64,000 nucleotides of DNA from Streptomyces xanthophaeus (GCF_030440515.1 NZ_CP076543.1:4059501-4123500); one strand, 5' to 3'; shown: positions 9,718 to 19,879, counted from the stretch's first letter. Notes: generated from the sequence alone by a model not told the origin. Made by a program: numbers and translations.

Positions 9718-11078
9718 CTACAGGCTGCGCAGCAGGACCGCCGGGGATTCGACGCAGTCCGCGACGTAGCGGAGGAAGCCGCCCGCCGTGCCGCCGTCGC
9801 AGACCCGGTGGTCGAAGGTCAGCGACAGCTGGACGACCTTGCGGACCGCCAGCTGGCCCTCGTGGACCCACGGCTTGTCGATGATCCGGCCCACGCCGAG
9901 CATCGCCGCCTCGGGGTGGTTGATGATCGGCGTGGAGCCGTCGACCCCGAACACCCCGTAGTTGTTCAGGGTGAAGGTGCCGCCGGTCAGATCGGCCGGG
10001 GCCAGCTTCCCGGACCGGGCCAGCTCGGTCAGCCGGGCGAACTCCGCGGACAGGGATTCCGGGTTGCGGTGCTGCGCGTCCCGGACCACCGGGACCACCA
10101 GGCCCCGCTCGGTCTGCGCGGCGAAGCCCAGGTGCACCGACGGGAGCCGGACGATCTCCTTGGCCGCGAGGTCCACGGTGGAGTTGAGCTCCGGGTACCG
10201 GGCCAGGGCGGCCGTGCAGATCCGCGCCAGCAGTGCGAGCACCGAGATCTTGGGCCCGCCCACGGCGTTCATCGCCGCCCGGGCGGCCATCAGCTCGGTG
10301 GCGTCCGCGTCGACCCAGCAGGTGGCGTCCGGGATCTCCCGGCGGCTGCGCGACAGCTTCTCGGCGACCGCCCCGCGCACCCCCTTGAGCGGGATCCGCT
10401 CGCCCTGTGCCGACACCGCCGTCGCCGGCGCCACCGCGGCCGGCGCCGGCTCGGGCGCCCGCAGCGCGGCCAGCGCCGCCTCGACGTCGGCCCGCAGGAT
10501 CAGCCCCTCGGGGCCCGACCCCTGCAGCGCGCGCAGGTCGACCCCGCCGTCCTTGGCCAGCTTGCGCACCAGCGGCGAGATCACGGGAACCGGCCCGGCA
10601 GGAGCCACCGGGACCGCCGGGACCGCCGGGACCGGAACCTGAGCCGGAGCCGGGGCCGGGGCCGGGGCCGGGGCCGCGACGGGCGGCGCCGAGACCGCGG
10701 CGGTGACGGGTCGCACCCGTCGCCGACGCGCCGGACGCGAGTGGTCCTCGCCGTAGCCGATCAGGGGCCGGGGCACGTTGCCGGAGCCCTCGGCCTCGGC
10801 CGCCTGCGCGGCCGGGGCCTCCGGGAGCGACGCCGCCCCCACCGCCACGGTGATCAGCGGTGCTCCGACGGGCAGTTCCGTGCCCTCCTCCCCGAAACGG
10901 GCGGTGACCACACCGCCGTAGGGGCACGGAACCTCCACCATCGCCTTGGCCGTCTCGACCTCGACCACCGGCTGGTCGATGGCGACGACATCGCCCACCG
11001 CGACCAGCCAGCGGACGATCTCGGCCTCGGTCAGGCCCTCCCCGAGATCGGGAAGCTTGAATTCCATTACCTGCGGCA

Positions 11079-11079
<1 letters not shown>
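9718..11079 (-). CDS. bkdC: Branched-chain alpha-keto acid dehydrogenase E2 (BkdC)
   Basis: This is a 453-residue dihydrolipoyl acyltransferase core of the branched-chain keto acid dehydrogenase. The N-terminal lipoyl domain carries the lipoylated lysine in ETAKAM (K45). A Pro/Ala-rich linker with repeated Ala-Pro pairs follows, then the peripheral-subunit binding domain (ISPLVRKLAKDGGVDL). The catalytic domain ends near DHRVCDGGTAGGF, with the active-site His and Asp. ATG 11079 follows GGGAGAA and overlaps the bkdB stop by one base (TGATG). The complex makes isobutyryl-, isovaleryl- and 2-methylbutyryl-CoA, primers for branched fatty acids and polyketides. Confidence 0.93.
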
Positions 11080-12094
<1,015 letters not shown>

Positions 12095-12098
<4 letters not shown>

Positions 12099-13231
12099 GC
12101 CTGGTCCTCGGCTTCCAGCTCTGCGCGCAGCATGGCCGCCTGCTCCCGCAGCCGGTCCGTCTGCTCCGCGTACACGTGCGCGAACAGGTCCATCGGGTCC
12201 ACCACCGGGTCCGCGTTCATCCCCTCGCGGAGCGCCGCGGCCATCGCCTCGGCGTCGTCGCGGACCGCCTGGATCGCCGCCTCGTCGATGATCCCGCGGG
12301 CGGTCAGCTCACGCTCCAGCAGCTCGACCGGGTCGTGCGCCTTCCAGGCCTCGACCTCGGCGTCGCCGCGGTAGCGGGTCGCGTCGTCGGCGTTCGTGTG
12401 GGCCTCCATGCGGTACGTGACGGCCTCGATCAGGGTCGGGCCACCACCCGCCCGGGCCCGCCGGACCGCCTCGGTCAGCACCTCGTGCATGGCGGCGATG
12501 TCGTTGCCGTCGACCAGCCGGCCGGGCATCCCGTACCCCACGGCCTTGTGGGCCAGCGTCGGGGCGGCGGTCTGCTTGGCGAGGGGGACGGATATCGCGA
12601 AGCCGTTGTTCTGCACGAGGAAGACCACCGGGGCCTGCCAGACGGCGGCGAAGTTCAGCGCCTCGTGGAAGTCGCCCTCGCTGGTGCCGCCGTCGCCGAC
12701 CATGGCGAGGGCGATGACGTCGTCGCCGCGCAGCCGGGCCGCGTGCGCCAGGCCCACCGCGTGCGGCAGCTGGGTGGCGAGCGGGGTCGAGAGCGGGGCG
12801 ATGCGGTGCTCGCGCGGGTCGTATCCCGTGTGCCAGTCGCCGCGCAGCAGGGTCAGGGCCTGTACGGGGTCCAGTCCGCGTGCCACGGCCGCCAGGGTGT
12901 CGCGGTAGCTCGGGAACAGCCAGTCCTGGTCCTCCAGGACCAGTGCGGCCGCGATCTCGCAGGCCTCCTGGCCGACGGTGGAGGGGTACACGGCGAGCCG
13001 GCCCTGCTTGGTGAGCGCCGTGGCCTGGGCGTTGTAGCGCCGGCCGCGCACCAGCTCGGCGTAGCAGCGGCGCATCAGCTCCGGGTCGAGCCGGTCCGCC
13101 GCCTCGGTGCCCAGCACCCGGTAGGGCTCGGGGTCCGGAAGCAGCGGCGCGGCGTCCGTGCGGGGGCTCCAGGCGGGCGGCTGGGTGGAACGGTGGGACG
13201 CACCGGCACCGGGCAGCTCTTGGACCGTCAT
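12095..13231 (-). CDS. bkdA: Branched-chain alpha-keto acid dehydrogenase E1 alpha (BkdA)
   Basis: This is a 378-residue thiamine-diphosphate-binding alpha subunit. The cofactor motif runs from GDGGTSEGDFHEALNFAAVW to VQNN (about 185-215). GQEACEIAAALVLEDQDWLFPSYRD near residue 85 is typical of E1 alpha. ATG 13231 is preferred with AGGAGG 11 bases upstream; GTG 13243 would overlap that ribosome site. It is the first gene of the bkdABC operon and is divergent from an Lrp-family gene. A PaaR-like operator at 13295-13308 lies in the shared upstream region. Confidence 0.92.
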
Positions 13232-13294
13232 GGCGGCGTACACCTCCTCGTGGGAAGCGGGCAGGGGGTGCCCCGGGTGTGAGGCCCCTCACCT

Positions 13295-13308
13295 ACCGAT
13301 TGTTCGGT
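13295..13308. promoter_or_regulatory. Putative PaaR-type TetR operator, copy 1
   Basis: ACCGATTGTTCGGT differs by one base from the operator at 16280-16293. The pattern resembles ACCGNNCGNNCGGT, the core of the PaaR motif described in Corynebacterium, with one mismatch. It lies between the divergent bkdA and lrp genes, so it could control either one. Confidence 0.5.
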
Positions 13309-13342
13309 TGTCTGCGCAATTTGGCTACAGGCGGCTCCAGGC

Positions 13343-13351
13343 TGTGGACAA
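13343..13351 (-). other. Isolated DnaA box in the bkdA/lrp intergenic region
   Basis: On the minus strand this reads TTGTCCACA, the Streptomyces DnaA-box consensus. It is intergenic and not forced by coding sequence. A single box could be chance or part of DnaA titration near oriC. Confidence 0.45.
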
Positions 13352-13409
13352 ACGGGCGCCGGGGCCCTGGGATGGATGCAGGACGTCCAGGAGAGGGAGG
13401 CATCGGGCA

Positions 13410-13988
13410 ATGCCGGATGAACAAATGGCCGGAACGGGTTCCGCACCGGCCGCGCCGGGAGGCGCCCCGGGAGCCGCTTCGGGCCCGCCCGTCGCACCCC
13501 GCCCCCTGGATCCGATCGACCGGTCGATCATGCGGCTGCTCCAGGCGGACGGCCGGGCGTCGATACGTTCGGTGGCGGAGCAGGTGCACGTCTCGCGGGC
13601 GAACGCCTACGCCCGGATCAACCGGCTCATCGACGACGGGGTGATCCGCGGGTTCACGGCCCGCGTCAACCACGAACGCGCAGGCCAGGGCGCCTCCGCA
13701 TACATCACCCTGAAGATCGTCCAGAACTCCTGGCGCACGGTCCGCGAGCAGCTGCGCGAGCTCCCCGGCGCGGCGCACATCGCGCTGGTCAGCGGCGATT
13801 TCGACGTCCTGCTGCTGGTGCACACCCCGGACAACCGGACCCTGCGCGAGCTGGTCCTGACCCGGCTCCAGGCCATCCCGGAGGTCCTCTCGACGCGCAC
13901 CCTGCTGGTCTTCGAGGAAACGGATCTCCTGGACACCGGCCCGGGCCCGGGCGGCGGCGCCCCGACGATCGCCGAGGACAGCCCTTAG
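13410..13988 (+). CDS. Lrp/AsnC family transcriptional regulator (BkdR-like)
   Basis: This is a 192-residue feast/famine regulator. After a Pro/Ala-rich leader of about 35 residues comes the AsnC-type helix-turn-helix (about 38-95: LDPIDRSIMRLLQADGRASI, then VHVSRANAYARINRLIDDGVIRGF). The RAM ligand-binding domain (about 105-175) follows, with HIALVSGDFDVLLLV. ATG 13410 has GGGAGG nine bases upstream. Its divergent position to bkdABC matches the bkdR arrangement, where the regulator responds to branched-chain amino acids; that role is inferred from position and family. Confidence 0.88.
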   Translation: MPDEQMAGTGSAPAAPGGAPGAASGPPVAPRPLDPIDRSIMRLLQADGRASIRSVAEQVHVSRANAYARINRLIDDGVIRGFTARVNHERAGQGASAYITLKIVQNSWRTVREQLRELPGAAHIALVSGDFDVLLLVHTPDNRTLRELVLTRLQAIPEVLSTRTLLVFEETDLLDTGPGPGGGAPTIAEDSP

Positions 13989-14029
13989 GCGGGCCTCGGC
14001 CGTCCGGGTACGACCGCGGGTACGACAGC

Positions 14030-14066
14030 GCCCCCGGTGCGGCCCGTACGGCCGTTCCGGGGGCGG
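14030..14066. terminator. Bidirectional terminator between lrp and tetR
   Basis: An outer stem CGCCCCCGG (14030-14038) with CCGGGGGCG (14058-14066) continues past a 2-nt internal loop into CGGCC/GGCCG (14041-14045 with 14051-14055). It separates two convergent genes. Confidence 0.75.
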
Positions 14067-14083
14067 TCAGGTGCCCGGAGGGG

Positions 14084-14671
14084 TCAGCGGGCGGTGCGCA
14101 GGCCGTCGAAGGCGAGGTGGACCACCGCGTCGGCGAGCTGGGCGTGGCCGTCGCCCGGGTGCGGGCGGTACCACTCGACCAGGGAGTTGACCATGCCGAA
14201 GAGGAGCCGGGTGGCGAGGCGTATGTCCACGTCGGCCCGCAGGTCGCCCTCCGCCGCGGCGGCCCCCAGCAAGTCCGCGACCTGGTGGTCGAACTCGCGG
14301 CGGCGTTCCAGCGCCCAGCGCTCGGTGCGGGTGTTGCCGCGTACGCGCAGCAGCAGCGTCACGTAGGGCAGCTCGCCGACCAGTACCTCGACCGTGCGGC
14401 GCGTGACGTACTCGACGCGCTCGACCGCCCGGCCGCGCACCGCGCCCGGCTCCTCCAGGATCCCGAAGAGCCCGTCGAGGGCACGGCTCACGGCCCTCCG
14501 CAGCAGCTCCTCCTTGCCCGCGACGTGGTGGTAGATCGAGGACTTCGAGATGCCGGCGGCCTTGGAGAGGTGCTCCATCGAGGTGCCGTCGTAGCCGCGC
14601 TCGTTGAAGACCTGGACGGCGACCGACAGCAGTGTCTCGGGGGTGTAGGTGTCCCGCTTGGCCGTCGTCAT
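14084..14671 (-). CDS. TetR family regulator, PaaR-like
   Basis: This is a 195-residue TetR regulator. The N-terminal helix-turn-helix (about 10-60) reads FNERGYDGTSMEHLSKAAGI then SKSSIYHHVAGKEELL. The C-terminal ligand domain contains LATRLLFGMVNSLVEWYRPH. ATG 14671 overlaps the paaH stop (ATGA), so it is co-expressed with a phenylacetate gene. Actinobacterial PaaR proteins are TetR repressors relieved by phenylacetyl-CoA, and three near-identical PaaR-like sites lie nearby (13295, 16280, 22515). One is in the promoter region of its own transcript, suggesting autoregulation. Confidence 0.85.
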   Translation of the reverse strand: MTTAKRDTYTPETLLSVAVQVFNERGYDGTSMEHLSKAAGISKSSIYHHVAGKEELLRRAVSRALDGLFGILEEPGAVRGRAVERVEYVTRRTVEVLVGELPYVTLLLRVRGNTRTERWALERRREFDHQVADLLGAAAAEGDLRADVDIRLATRLLFGMVNSLVEWYRPHPGDGHAQLADAVVHLAFDGLRTAR

Positions 14672-16224
14672 TCGTTCTCCCCCGTGTCGTCCTGGTCGCC
14701 CTCGTCGTCGCCGTCCTCGTGGCCGGCCCCGTCGCCGTCCTCGTAGCCCAGTTTGAACAGGGCGAGGGAGGGTGCGTAGCGGCCGCCGGGGACGCGTTCG
14801 TCGAGGTTGTGCAGCAGGTCGTAGGCCCAGTCGCGGCCGAGGCGGTCGTGCCATTCGGCCGGCCCCAGCGGGTAGTTGACGCCCAGCCGCATCGCCGTGT
14901 CGATGTCCTCGGCGGAAGCGGCCCCCCGGGCGACCGCGTCGGCCGTCAGGTCGATCAGCATCGCGACGGTCCGCGCGACGATCATGCCGGGGACGTCGCC
15001 GATCACGGAGACCTGCTTGCCCAGCTTCTGGAAGAGGCCCACCGCCTCGGCGAGGGTCCGCTCGCTGGTGTCCTCGCTCGCGGAGAGCGCGATACGGGTG
15101 GCGCCGCGGTAGTCGAGGGCGAGGTCGAAGTAGACGACGTCCGCGAACTCCACCGAGGTCTTGCCGTCCGCGAGGACCAGCTGGCCCTCGCCGGGGAGCT
15201 GGATGTACGGGCCGCCCTGCTCGGTGGCTGCGACCGCGATCCCGGCCTCCTCCAGCAGCTCCACCAGGCCTGCGGCCGGGCCGAGGTCGCCGACGACGGT
15301 GACCTTGGCCGGGGCCTGCTCGGGCGCGGCGGTGTGCGGGAGCGCGGGCTGCGCGTCCGGACCGTACGGGTACCAGCCGTGCCCGTTCTTGCGGCCGAGG
15401 CGGCCCGACTGGACGAGGCGGCGCTGGGCGAGGGAGGGGGTGAACTTCGGGCTGCGGAAGAAGGACTCCCACACCGAGCGGGTCACGGCCTCGTTGACGT
15501 CCTGGCCGATCAGGTCGGTCAGCTGGAAGGGGCCCATCTTGAAGCCGCCGCTCTCGCGGAGCACGGCGTCGATGGTGGCCGGGTCGGCGCCCTGCTCCTC
15601 GTACACCGCGAAGGCCTCGGCGTAGAAGGGGCGGGCGATCCGGTTGACGATGAACCCGGGGGTGTCGGCGCAGCGGACCGGCGTCTTCCCCCAGCCGAGG
15701 ACGGTGCGGTACGCGAGCTCGGCGGCGGCCGGGTCGGTGGCGAAACCGCTGACCACCTCGACGAGGGGGAGCAGCGGGGCCGGGTTGAAGAAGTGCAGGC
15801 CGAGGAAGCGGCCGGGGTGCGCGAGCCCGGCGGCGAGTTCGGTGACCGAGAGGGAGGAGGTGTTGGTGGCCAGCAGCGCGTCCGGCGCGACCACCTCTTC
15901 GAGGGCGGCGAAGAGGGTCTGCTTCACGGTGACGTTCTCGACCACCGCCTCGATGACGAGGGCGGCCCCGGCGAGGTCTGCGAGGTCGCCGGCCGATGCG
16001 ATCCGGCCGATCGCCTCCTCCGCCTCGGCGCGGTCCAGCCGGCCCTTGGCGGCCATCCGGTCGATCCGGTCCTGGACGAAACCGACTCCGTCGGCGGCGA
16101 GCGCGGCGTTGATGTCGTAGATCAGCACGCGGTGACCTGCGAGAAGGGCGACCTGGGCGATGCCCTGTCCCATGGTGCCGGCGCCGACGACCGCCACAGT
16201 GCGGGACCGCTCGATTGCTGTCAT
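14668..16224 (-). CDS. paaH: 3-hydroxyacyl-CoA dehydrogenase, PaaH type
   Basis: This is a 518-residue NAD-dependent dehydrogenase. The N-terminal Rossmann domain starts VAVVGAGTMGQGIAQVALLAG. The first 3HCDH C-domain (about 190-285) includes DTPGFIVNRIARPFYAEAF, and a second C-domain (about 395-490) includes VPGMIVARTVAMLIDL and LGVNYPLGPAEW. This duplicated layout is the PaaH type, which oxidises 3-hydroxyadipyl-CoA late in phenylacetate breakdown. The C-terminal 20 residues are Asp/Glu-rich. ATG 16224 has GGGAGG upstream. It is divergent from paaN and coupled to the TetR gene. Confidence 0.87.
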   Translation of the reverse strand: MTAIERSRTVAVVGAGTMGQGIAQVALLAGHRVLIYDINAALAADGVGFVQDRIDRMAAKGRLDRAEAEEAIGRIASAGDLADLAGAALVIEAVVENVTVKQTLFAALEEVVAPDALLATNTSSLSVTELAAGLAHPGRFLGLHFFNPAPLLPLVEVVSGFATDPAAAELAYRTVLGWGKTPVRCADTPGFIVNRIARPFYAEAFAVYEEQGADPATIDAVLRESGGFKMGPFQLTDLIGQDVNEAVTRSVWESFFRSPKFTPSLAQRRLVQSGRLGRKNGHGWYPYGPDAQPALPHTAAPEQAPAKVTVVGDLGPAAGLVELLEEAGIAVAATEQGGPYIQLPGEGQLVLADGKTSVEFADVVYFDLALDYRGATRIALSASEDTSERTLAEAVGLFQKLGKQVSVIGDVPGMIVARTVAMLIDLTADAVARGAASAEDIDTAMRLGVNYPLGPAEWHDRLGRDWAYDLLHNLDERVPGGRYAPSLALFKLGYEDGDGAGHEDGDDEGDQDDTGENE

Positions 16225-16246
16225 GCCCTGATCCTCCCGCACACAC

Positions 16247-16255
16247 TTGTCCACA
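16247..16255 (+). other. Isolated DnaA box upstream of paaH
   Basis: TTGTCCACA matches the Streptomyces DnaA-box consensus exactly and lies in the paaH/paaN divergent region, just outside both genes. Confidence 0.45.
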
Positions 16256-16271
16256 GGTCCGCCGGGCCCTC

Positions 16272-16299
16272 TTGTCCCGACCGATCGTTCGGTTACTCT
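16272..16299 (+). promoter_or_regulatory. Putative paaN promoter with embedded PaaR-type operator, copy 2
   Basis: A possible -35 TTGTCC (16272-16277) and -10 TACTCT (16294-16299) are 16 bp apart. The spacer is filled by ACCGATCGTTCGGT (16280-16293), an inverted repeat fitting ACCGNNCGNNCGGT. A repressor bound there would block polymerase. The site is the exact reverse complement of the one before paaA. Confidence 0.6.
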
Positions 16300-16348
16300 A
16301 ACTCCAGTCTGCTCTTCTTCGCCCGGCTCAACGAGGAGTTGGTCCCTG

Positions 16349-18031
16349 ATGGCCGCCGAGCTCACCGTCCCCCAGCTGTCCGCCAAGCACCGGCCCACCC
16401 TGGACCAGGCTCTTTCGGCGATCCGCAGCCGTGCCTACTGGTCCCCGCACCCCGAACATCCCAAGGCGTACGGCGAGACCGCGCCCGCCGACGGGCTCGC
16501 CGCCTTCGAAGCCGTCCGCGGCACCCGGCTGGACCTGGGCCAGCCCGGCACCGACGGCTGGACGGGCGCCGAGGTGTCCCCGTACGGCCCGGAGCTGGGT
16601 GTCGAGTACCCCCACGTGGATCCGGACGTGCTGCTGCCCGCGATGAAGGCCGGCATGGGTGCCTGGCGCGACGCGGGGCCCGAGGCACGCGCCCTGGTCT
16701 GTATCGAGATCCTGGCCCGCATCTCCGCCCGGACCCATGAGTTCGCGCACGCGGTGATGCACACCAGCGGCCAGGCCTTCATGATGGCGTTCCAGGCCGG
16801 CGGCCCCCACGCGCAGGACCGCGGCCTGGAGGCCGTGGCCTACGCGTACGAGGAGCAGACCCGGGTCCCGGGCCAGGCCGACTGGTCGAAGCCGCAGGGC
16901 AAGAAGGACCCGCTGCAGCTCGGCAAGACCTTCACCGCCGTCCCGCGCGGGATCGCCCTCATGATCGGCTGCAACACCTTCCCGACCTGGAACGGCTACC
17001 CCGGCCTGTTCGCCTCCCTCGCCACCGGCAACGCGGTGCTGGTCAAGCCGCACCCGCGGGCCGTGCTGCCGCTCGCGCTGACCGTCAAGGTCGCGCGGGA
17101 GGTGCTGGCCGAGGCCGGCTTCGACCCGAACCTGGTGGCCCTCGCGGTCGAGCGCCCGGGCGAGGGCATCGCCAAGGCCCTGGCGGTCCGCCCCGAGATC
17201 AAGCTGATCGACTACACCGGGTCCACGGAGTTCGGTGACTGGCTGGAGACCAACGCCCGCCAGGCGCAGGTCTACACGGAGAAGGCCGGTGTCAACACCG
17301 TCGTCCTGGACTCCACCGACAACTACAAGGGCATGCTGTCCAACCTGGCGTTCTCGCTGTCCCTGTACAGCGGCCAGATGTGCACCACCCCGCAGAACCT
17401 GCTGATCCCGCGCGACGGCATCGCGACGGACGCGGGCCACAAGACCTACGACGAGGTCGTCGCCGACCTCGCGGCCTCGGTCGGTGGCCTGCTGGGCGAC
17501 GACGCCCGGGCCAACGCGCTGCTCGGCGCGCTGGTCAACCCGGACATCAAGACCCGGCTGGAGGCCGCGGCCGCGCTGGGCGAGGTCGCGCTGGTCTCGC
17601 GTGAGGTCGTGAACCCCGAGTTCCCGGACGCGGTGGTCCGCACCCCCGTCATGGTCAAGCTGGACGCCGCCAAGGCGGACCCGGAGGCGCCGTACCTCTC
17701 CGAGTGCTTCGGCCCGGTCTCCTTCGCGGTGGCCGTGGACACCACCGCCGACGCCCTCGACCTGCTGCGCCGCACGGTGCGGGAGAAGGGCGCCATGACG
17801 GTGGGCGCGTACACCACGTCCCCCGACACCGAGCGGGCCGTCGAGGAGGTCTGCCTGGAGGAGTCCGCGCAGCTCTCCCTGAACCTGACCGGCGGGGTGT
17901 TCGTCAACCAGACCGCCGCGTTCTCGGACTTCCACGGCTCCGGCGGCAACCCGGCGGCCAACGCGGCCCTGTGCGACGGCGCCTTCGTCGCGAACCGCTT
18001 CCGGGTGGTGGAGGTCCGCCGCCAGGCGTAA
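16349..18031 (+). CDS. paaN: Phenylacetate degradation protein PaaN
   Basis: This is a 560-residue protein of the PaaN subfamily of aldehyde dehydrogenases, found in actinobacterial phenylacetate clusters. Family features include the N-terminal RAYWSPHPEHPKAYGE, a substrate-side segment IALMIGCNTFPTWNGYPG, the nucleotide-domain IDYTGSTEFGDWLE, and SLYSGQMCTTPQNLLIPRDG, whose Cys aligns with the catalytic thiol. It probably oxidises the semialdehyde formed after ring opening of oxepin-CoA; the exact step is inferred from family. ATG 16349 follows GAGGAG. It is divergent from paaH under a shared operator. Confidence 0.88.
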   Translation: MAAELTVPQLSAKHRPTLDQALSAIRSRAYWSPHPEHPKAYGETAPADGLAAFEAVRGTRLDLGQPGTDGWTGAEVSPYGPELGVEYPHVDPDVLLPAMKAGMGAWRDAGPEARALVCIEILARISARTHEFAHAVMHTSGQAFMMAFQAGGPHAQDRGLEAVAYAYEEQTRVPGQADWSKPQGKKDPLQLGKTFTAVPRGIALMIGCNTFPTWNGYPGLFASLATGNAVLVKPHPRAVLPLALTVKVAREVLAEAGFDPNLVALAVERPGEGIAKALAVRPEIKLIDYTGSTEFGDWLETNARQAQVYTEKAGVNTVVLDSTDNYKGMLSNLAFSLSLYSGQMCTTPQNLLIPRDGIATDAGHKTYDEVVADLAASVGGLLGDDARANALLGALVNPDIKTRLEAAAALGEVALVSREVVNPEFPDAVVRTPVMVKLDAAKADPEAPYLSECFGPVSFAVAVDTTADALDLLRRTVREKGAMTVGAYTTSPDTERAVEEVCLEESAQLSLNLTGGVFVNQTAAFSDFHGSGGNPAANAALCDGAFVANRFRVVEVRRQA

Positions 18032-18086
18032 CCGCGTAGCCGCGTCACTGCAGAACCCCGGCCCGGGTGGACCGCGCCCCCTCCTC

Positions 18087-18734
18087 CTACTCCTGCCGCT
18101 CCTCGGCGAAGAGGCGGGAGGAGGCGTCCACCTGGGCCATCCTGCGCAGGGCCGCGAACACCGCGTCGCCCACCACCGTGCCCACGACCACCGCCTCGAC
18201 CAGGCCCTCGCGGTCCGCATGGCGGGCCGTGTACTCCAGGTCCACCCGGGCCACCCGCTCGGCCGCGTCGGCGTAGTCGTCGAGCAGTTCGGCGAAGGAG
18301 CCGTGGCCCACCCGCGCGAGTGAGGCCAGGGCGGCCGCGAGCGCGCCGGCCGCCTTGTTCCCGGGCTGGACGCACCAGCCACGCGCCTCGATCAGCCGCG
18401 CCACCCGTTCCCGGGCCAGCACCGCCTCGGCGTCGTCGTGGCCCGCGCCCTCGCCGTACTCGGGCACCAGCCGCTGCGCCGCGGCGCCGAGCAGCTTGTG
18501 CACCGGCCGCTCCTTGTCGTCGATGGCCACGAGGACGTCCCCGATGGCCGCCACCGACAGCCCGCCGACCTCCAGCAGGGCACGGATCAGCCGCAGCCGC
18601 CGCTCGTGCCCGTCGTCGTAGCTGGCCTGGTTGGGGCTGCTCAGCTCGCCCGGCGGAAGCAGGCCCTCCCGGACGTAGTACTTGATCGTCGGTACCGGGA
18701 CCCCGGTTCGGCGGCTCAACTCTCCGATGCGCAT
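18087..18734 (-). CDS. MerR family transcriptional regulator
   Basis: This is a 215-residue MerR regulator. The N-terminal winged helix starts MRIGELSRRTGVPVPTIKYY, followed by REGLLPPGELSSPNQASYDD. A helical segment follows, then a C-terminal domain of about 100 residues with a single Cys (GWCVQPGN) and no obvious metal cluster. It is divergent from a membrane protein gene, and the 104-bp gap holds alternating GATAG/CTATC elements (18782-18819). It probably controls that neighbour and itself; the ligand is unknown. Confidence 0.87.
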   Translation of the reverse strand: MRIGELSRRTGVPVPTIKYYVREGLLPPGELSSPNQASYDDGHERRLRLIRALLEVGGLSVAAIGDVLVAIDDKERPVHKLLGAAAQRLVPEYGEGAGHDDAEAVLARERVARLIEARGWCVQPGNKAAGALAAALASLARVGHGSFAELLDDYADAAERVARVDLEYTARHADREGLVEAVVVGTVVGDAVFAALRRMAQVDASSRLFAEERQE

Positions 18735-18781
18735 GGCGTTTTCACTCGCTTCTTCTCCTTGCCCCGTCCCCGCCCATCATA

Positions 18782-18819
18782 GATAGTGGGGCTATCAGAT
18801 AGCGGTGAGCGTCACTATC
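18782..18819. promoter_or_regulatory. Nested inverted repeats between merR and its divergent neighbour
   Basis: The perfect 13-bp palindrome GCTATCAGATAGC (18791-18803) lies inside a wider inverted pair, GATAGTG (18782-18788) and CACTATC (18813-18819). The four GATAG/CTATC units alternate in orientation. The position fits an operator for the MerR protein, but no consensus -35 was found. Confidence 0.6.
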
Positions 18820-18838
18820 CATTCTCTTTGGGGGTCCC

Positions 18839-19879
18839 ATGTCTGCGTTACGTACCTGGCACCGTCCGCTGACCGTGTTCGCCGGCGTGATGGCGGTGTG
18901 GGCCGTCGGCTCGGCCGTGGGGCTCGCCTTCGACGGCCGCGTGCTGGTCGGCGCCCCGATCTGGGCCAAGCCCTTCAAGTTCGCCGTCTCGTTCGTCGGC
19001 TACGCGCTCAGCCTGGCCTGGATGCTCTCCCTGGCCGTCGCCGCCCGCCCTCGCCTGCGCAGGCCCGCCTGGTGGGCCGGTACCGTCGTCGTCGCGGCGA
19101 GCATGGTGGAAATGCTGCTCATGACGGGTCAGGTGGTCCGCGGTCGGCAGAGCCACTTCAACCAGCAGACCCCCCTCGACGCGCAGATCTACAGCGCCAT
19201 GGCCGTCACCGTCGTCGTGCTGTGGACGGCCACGCTGGTCATCGCCGTCCTGCTCTTCCGGTCCCGCGTCGCCGACCGGGCCACCACCTGGGCGATCCGG
19301 ATCGCCGCCGTCCTCGCCCTCGCCGGCGCGGGACTCGGCTTCCTGATGACCACCCCCACCGAGGCCCAGCTCGCGGTCGACGGCGCACCGGTGGTGGGCG
19401 CCCACAGCGTGGGGGTGCCGGACGGCGGGCCCGCCATGCCGCTGACCGGCTGGTCGACCACCGGCGGTGACCTGCGCATCCCGCACTTCTTCGGCATGCA
19501 CGCCCTGCAGCTGCTCCCGCTGTTCGTGCTCCTGCTGGCCGCCCTCGCCGGGCGCTTCGCCCTGCTGCGCCGGGAGCGGGTGCGGCTGCGCCTGACCCTG
19601 GTCGCGGCCGGGGTCTACGCGGCGGTGTTCGCGCTGGTGACCTGGCAGGCGCTGCGCGGCCAGGCGCTGGTCCACCCGGACGGGGCGACGATCGGCGCGG
19701 CCGCGGCGATCGGGGCCGGGGGCGTCCTAGGAGTCCTCGCCGCCCTCTTCGCGGGCCGCCGGGGGGCCGCCCCAGTGGAAGAGGGTCATGGCCACGCTGG
19801 TGGCGAGGTTGTAGCTGGAGACCTGGGGGCGCATCGGCAGCGAGACGAGGTGGTCCGCCCGGGCGCGGAGCTCCGGTGA
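18839..19879 (+). CDS. Polytopic membrane protein of unknown function
   Basis: This is a 346-residue integral membrane protein with about seven predicted helices: near 12-30, 45-68, 78-92, 122-145, 152-175, 220-240 and 252-270, with another near 285-305. Conserved-looking segments are GAPIWAKPFKFAVSF and IPHFFGMHALQLLPL. No catalytic motif is recognised. The last 50 residues are hydrophilic and encoded opposite the end of the convergent trmH-like gene (153-bp overlap), so the functional C-terminus may be shorter. The divergent MerR gene suggests regulated expression. Confidence 0.75.
   Translation: MSALRTWHRPLTVFAGVMAVWAVGSAVGLAFDGRVLVGAPIWAKPFKFAVSFVGYALSLAWMLSLAVAARPRLRRPAWWAGTVVVAASMVEMLLMTGQVVRGRQSHFNQQTPLDAQIYSAMAVTVVVLWTATLVIAVLLFRSRVADRATTWAIRIAAVLALAGAGLGFLMTTPTEAQLAVDGAPVVGAHSVGVPDGGPAMPLTGWSTTGGDLRIPHFFGMHALQLLPLFVLLLAALAGRFALLRRERVRLRLTLVAAGVYAAVFALVTWQALRGQALVHPDGATIGAAAAIGAGGVLGVLAALFAGRRGAAPVEEGHGHAGGEVVAGDLGAHRQRDEVVRPGAELR

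Noticed and set aside
14084..16246. A single 720-codon frame on the minus strand covering paaH and tetR
   Set aside because: Only the last 195 codons are a real protein (TetR); the rest is the wrong frame of paaH, which has its own start and ribosome site.
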